Below, one piece after another: positions 61,425-64,000 of a DNA stretch of 64,000 nucleotides (positions within the stretch are counted from its first letter, which is position 1; each line of letters begins with the position of its first letter). The notes below the pieces were generated by a model. The model was not told the origin of the DNA and did no database searches. It worked only from the letters and a program-made list of their open reading frames with translations. This DNA comes from Gammaproteobacteria bacterium (lineage in GTDB: Bacteria; Pseudomonadota; Gammaproteobacteria; Pseudomonadales; Pseudohongiellaceae). The position numbers were made by a program, and so were the translations under genes. Location of the stretch: NCBI GenBank assembly GCA_002731775.1, contig PCCP01000101.1, positions 1 through 64,000 of the forward strand, read 5' to 3'.

Positions 61425-62626
61425 GCACAATGTACTACAAGTACCAGGCATTCGATGTCGCCGGCAAGGTTAAAAGTGGCCAGTTAAGTGCGGACTCCGA
61501 GCGTGAAGCCATCAGGATTCTGCAAGGGAAAAACCTCACACCGGTAAAGATTCAGCAAACCCGGGCCGGCACCAGCTGGCGCGCCAGGAAAAAAATCTCC
61601 CACGCCGACCTGCTGGATTTTACCAATGGTCTGTGTACCCTGGTTGAAGCCAGAGTCCCTCTCGACAAAGCCTTACGACTGCTGGAAGGCATCACCGAAG
61701 CGCCATCGATGCAGGAGTTGGTGCTGAGCCTGCTGCGTGATGTGAAAGAGGGCAAGAGCCTGGCTGACGCCATGGATAGCCATCCGACGGTGTTCTCCAG
61801 GATGTACATCAATATCGTCAGAGCGGGTGAAGAAGGCGGCATACTGCATGAGTTACTGCCAGATCTGGCTGAATTTCTGGAAACCAGCGCCAAGACCCGA
61901 CAAGATATAATTTCTGCGATGATTTACCCCATCGTGTTACTGGTTACGGGTGTGGTATCGGTGGTGCTGCTGCTGGTTTTCGTGATCCCCCAGTTCGCCG
62001 CAATGTTCGAAGACGCCGGCACGGAGATTCCCCCGGCAGCGGCCTTTCTGCTGTCGCTTAGCGGCTTTATCCAGAGCTATGGATTGTTTTTCATCCTCCT
62101 TGTGGTGTTTGTTGTTTTCTTGTGGAAACGGATGGACAGGGAGGCGGCCACCAAACTACAAAAAGACGGATTTCTTCTTTCCCTGCCGATGATGGGCACC
62201 CTGATTCTCTACCAAGACTGCGCCGTTTTTGCACGAACCCTGGGCGCCCTGCTGGGAGCCGGCATCCCGTTGATCAGGGCGCTCAGGGTAGCGAGAGAAG
62301 TCATCTCCAATTCCGTAATTACCAGGCACCTGCTGCAAGTTGAAGAAGATGTTCGTGGCGGGGCGGGGCTGGGAATTTCCCTGGAGAAAACTGGCCAGTT
62401 TCCTACCTTGCTGCACCAACTGATTGCGGTGGGTGAAGAATCGGGAAGAACGGCGAGCATCCTGCTCAAATTAGCAGGGACCTTTGATAATTATGTCCGT
62501 AATCAGATGGCGGCACTGGTATCTGCCCTGCAACCTGCATTGATTCTTTTTCTGGCCATCGCTGTTGGTGGCATAACAATTACTATGTTGTCCGCCGTAT
62601 TCAGTATGAATGCGGTGGAATTTTAG
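61421..62626 (+). CDS. gspF: type II secretion system inner membrane protein GspF
   Basis: GspF is the inner-membrane platform protein. The 401-residue sequence has two repeated cytoplasmic helical domains (about 70-170 and 270-370) and three membrane helices (about 170-190, 215-235 and 370-395). The pattern GEEGGILHELLPDLAEFLE and the repeat GEESGRTASILLKLAGTFD are family hallmarks. It overlaps gspE and is followed by gspD 61 bp later. Confidence 0.94.
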   Translation: MSTMYYKYQAFDVAGKVKSGQLSADSEREAIRILQGKNLTPVKIQQTRAGTSWRARKKISHADLLDFTNGLCTLVEARVPLDKALRLLEGITEAPSMQELVLSLLRDVKEGKSLADAMDSHPTVFSRMYINIVRAGEEGGILHELLPDLAEFLETSAKTRQDIISAMIYPIVLLVTGVVSVVLLLVFVIPQFAAMFEDAGTEIPPAAAFLLSLSGFIQSYGLFFILLVVFVVFLWKRMDREAATKLQKDGFLLSLPMMGTLILYQDCAVFARTLGALLGAGIPLIRALRVAREVISNSVITRHLLQVEEDVRGGAGLGISLEKTGQFPTLLHQLIAVGEESGRTASILLKLAGTFDNYVRNQMAALVSALQPALILFLAIAVGGITITMLSAVFSMNAVEF

Positions 62627-62687
62627 GCAGCCACTGACTCAGGTCATCGACCTGAACAGAGGCTCCTGCTCAATCGGAGAGACTATT

Positions 62688-64000
62688 GTGAACTCAAGGA
62701 TTACCAGGCACGTGCTAAAGAAGTCACTGGCCCTGCCCACTATCATGCTGGCGCTGTCTTCTTGTGCGGTCCTGGAAACCCAGCGTCCGGCAGCGGCCGC
62801 AGCGGTTTCAACAGCACCGGTGGTGACAACCCGGGTAACGGTTGGGGGCAATCGGCTAGAGCCAACCAGCATCCCGGTACTCGCTGGTGTCGATGCGTCA
62901 GTACAACAGGCGCTTATCGATGAGATCGACAGAAACGGCCAGGCCATTGAATTCCCCGGTTTCCGGGAACAGGTTCCAGAACCTGTGGTAGTAGCAGGCG
63001 ATAACGTCGTTGAATTGAACTATGAACAGGTGGAGCTGCAACTGGTACTGGAAGAGCTGGCGAATGCACTGGATATCTCCATTGTCATGGACCCCAGCAT
63101 CGCCGACAAAATCAGCATTCGTACGGCCCAGGACCGACCCCTGGCAAGGGAAGATATCTGGCCTCTCATTCGCCTGCTCACTGCAGACGCAGGCATTGTC
63201 CTGCAACGAATCGGTAACATCTATAATGCCAGAAAGCTGGCTTCGGGGCTGCCTGCCGAAATTGTCACTGCCCAGACTCTGGGTGATGGCAGTGCCGCCC
63301 GGATAATGCAGATCACCCCCCTTGTCCATGTTTCAAGCCAGGCCGCCATCGATGTGTTAAGCCCGATGCTGGAACCCGATGGTGCCGTCACGCGGCTGAC
63401 CAACACCAATATACTGGCGATATCCGGTAGCGAATCGCAGTTGCTACGGCTTAATCAATTATTGTTGCTGATCGATGCCGACCCGTTTGCAAACCAGGGC
63501 ATTCAATTGTTCCAGCTGATCAATGCCAATGCCGAAGAGGTGGCAACGGAATTGACGGAAATACTTGTCCTCATCGAGGGGCCGAATCCTTCCTATCAAG
63601 TCAAAGGCATCGAACGCATCAATGCAATCCTGGTAACCGCACCGGCAACCCGGGGCTTCGATGAGATCAATCGCTGGATAAATATTCTCGACGCCGATAG
63701 CCAGGAACAGGTTGAACAATTGTTTCGCTACGGGGTCAGGAATCTGGATGCTATCAGCCTGGCAGAGACCCTCTCCAGCGTGTTTGAGGAGGGCGACGAG
63801 CTGACTCCTCAACTGGCGGCTGCAGAGGATGGTATCCGCGGAGAAGCTGACGCTGGCGCGCCGACTGAATTCATTCCCTCAGGTCCTGCAGCGGTGTCGG
63901 CAAACCTGTCGGTTAAAATCGTGGCAGATGAGGCCACCAACAGTTTACTGATCAGGGGTACGGCCCGGGAATACCGACAATTGCTGACGATTATCAGTCA
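62688..64000 (+). CDS. gspD: type II secretion system secretin GspD (lipoprotein), 3' end outside window
   Basis: GspD forms the outer-membrane secretin ring. GTG 62688 has GGAG eight bases upstream. The N-terminus is a lipoprotein signal with lipobox LSSC (Cys26), so the secretin could pilot itself to the outer membrane, as HxcQ does in Pseudomonas. A proline-rich linker is followed by the N0 domain (about 105-185, from VELNYEQVELQLVLEELA) and N1-type repeats from about 190. The frame stays open through 437 codons to the window end; the gate and barrel lie beyond. Confidence 0.9.
   Translation, partial: MNSRITRHVLKKSLALPTIMLALSSCAVLETQRPAAAAAVSTAPVVTTRVTVGGNRLEPTSIPVLAGVDASVQQALIDEIDRNGQAIEFPGFREQVPEPVVVAGDNVVELNYEQVELQLVLEELANALDISIVMDPSIADKISIRTAQDRPLAREDIWPLIRLLTADAGIVLQRIGNIYNARKLASGLPAEIVTAQTLGDGSAARIMQITPLVHVSSQAAIDVLSPMLEPDGAVTRLTNTNILAISGSESQLLRLNQLLLLIDADPFANQGIQLFQLINANAEEVATELTEILVLIEGPNPSYQVKGIERINAILVTAPATRGFDEINRWINILDADSQEQVEQLFRYGVRNLDAISLAETLSSVFEEGDELTPQLAAAEDGIRGEADAGAPTEFIPSGPAAVSANLSVKIVADEATNSLLIRGTAREYRQLLTIIS

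Overview
The window is an origin-proximal stretch of a gammaproteobacterial chromosome. From 19.5 kb to about 41.9 kb the gene order follows the origin region of Pseudomonas and its relatives: rpmH, dnaA, dnaN, recF, gyrB, gmhB, glyS, glyQ, lipid A acyltransferase, trkA, rsmB, fmt, def, LysM protein, dprA, tsaC, hemF, aroE. To the left lies the equally typical yidC-mnmE-mnmG-rsmG-parAB-atpIBEFHAGDC-glmUS block. An aa3-type cytochrome c oxidase, cytochrome c4 and a type II secretion locus suggest an aerobic, free-living, perhaps marine bacterium. The species cannot be named from the sequence.

Layout. 0.1-19.5 kb, all on the minus strand: amino-sugar synthesis (glmS, glmU), F1Fo ATP synthase, chromosome partition (parA, parB), tRNA and rRNA modification (rsmG, mnmG, mnmE), membrane insertion (yidC, yidD), rnpA and rpmH. 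19.5-19.95 kb: a gene-free, AT-rich gap with DnaA boxes, the best oriC candidate; gene direction flips here. 19.95-26.1 kb, plus strand: dnaA, dnaN, recF, gyrB. Two parS-like sites lie inside recF, matching the nearby parAB. 26.2-36.6 kb: gmhB, glyS, glyQ, a lipid A acyltransferase, the Trk potassium system and the rsmB-fmt-def group. 36.7-42 kb: LysM protein, dprA, purE, tsaC, hemF, aroE. 42.1-49.3 kb: a cox cluster on the minus strand with two tandem subunit III genes, divergent from cyoE and sco. 49.3-52 kb: the znu zinc importer. 52-57.5 kb: polA, engB, cytochrome c4, dsbA. 57.9-64 kb: a secretion operon (GspL-like, GspM-like, gspE, gspF, gspD); the last gene runs off the end.

The genes are mostly conserved housekeeping genes and no defence island, prophage, insertion sequence, CRISPR array, rRNA or tRNA was seen. 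No wholly new system is evident. The most unusual points are: loss of all three catalytic aspartates of the proofreading domain of DNA polymerase I; the two parS-like sites in recF; a REP/BIME-like repeat present upstream of glmU and again, as a hairpin, inside the secretion operon; a 163-bp nested palindrome between polA and engB; a cox cluster with two subunit III genes but no ctaG, ctaA or SURF1 gene; and two genes (hemF and the acyltransferase) whose best starts are not ATG, GTG or TTG. Coordinates, motifs and alignments were read by eye. Family assignments rest on recognised motifs and gene order, not on searches.
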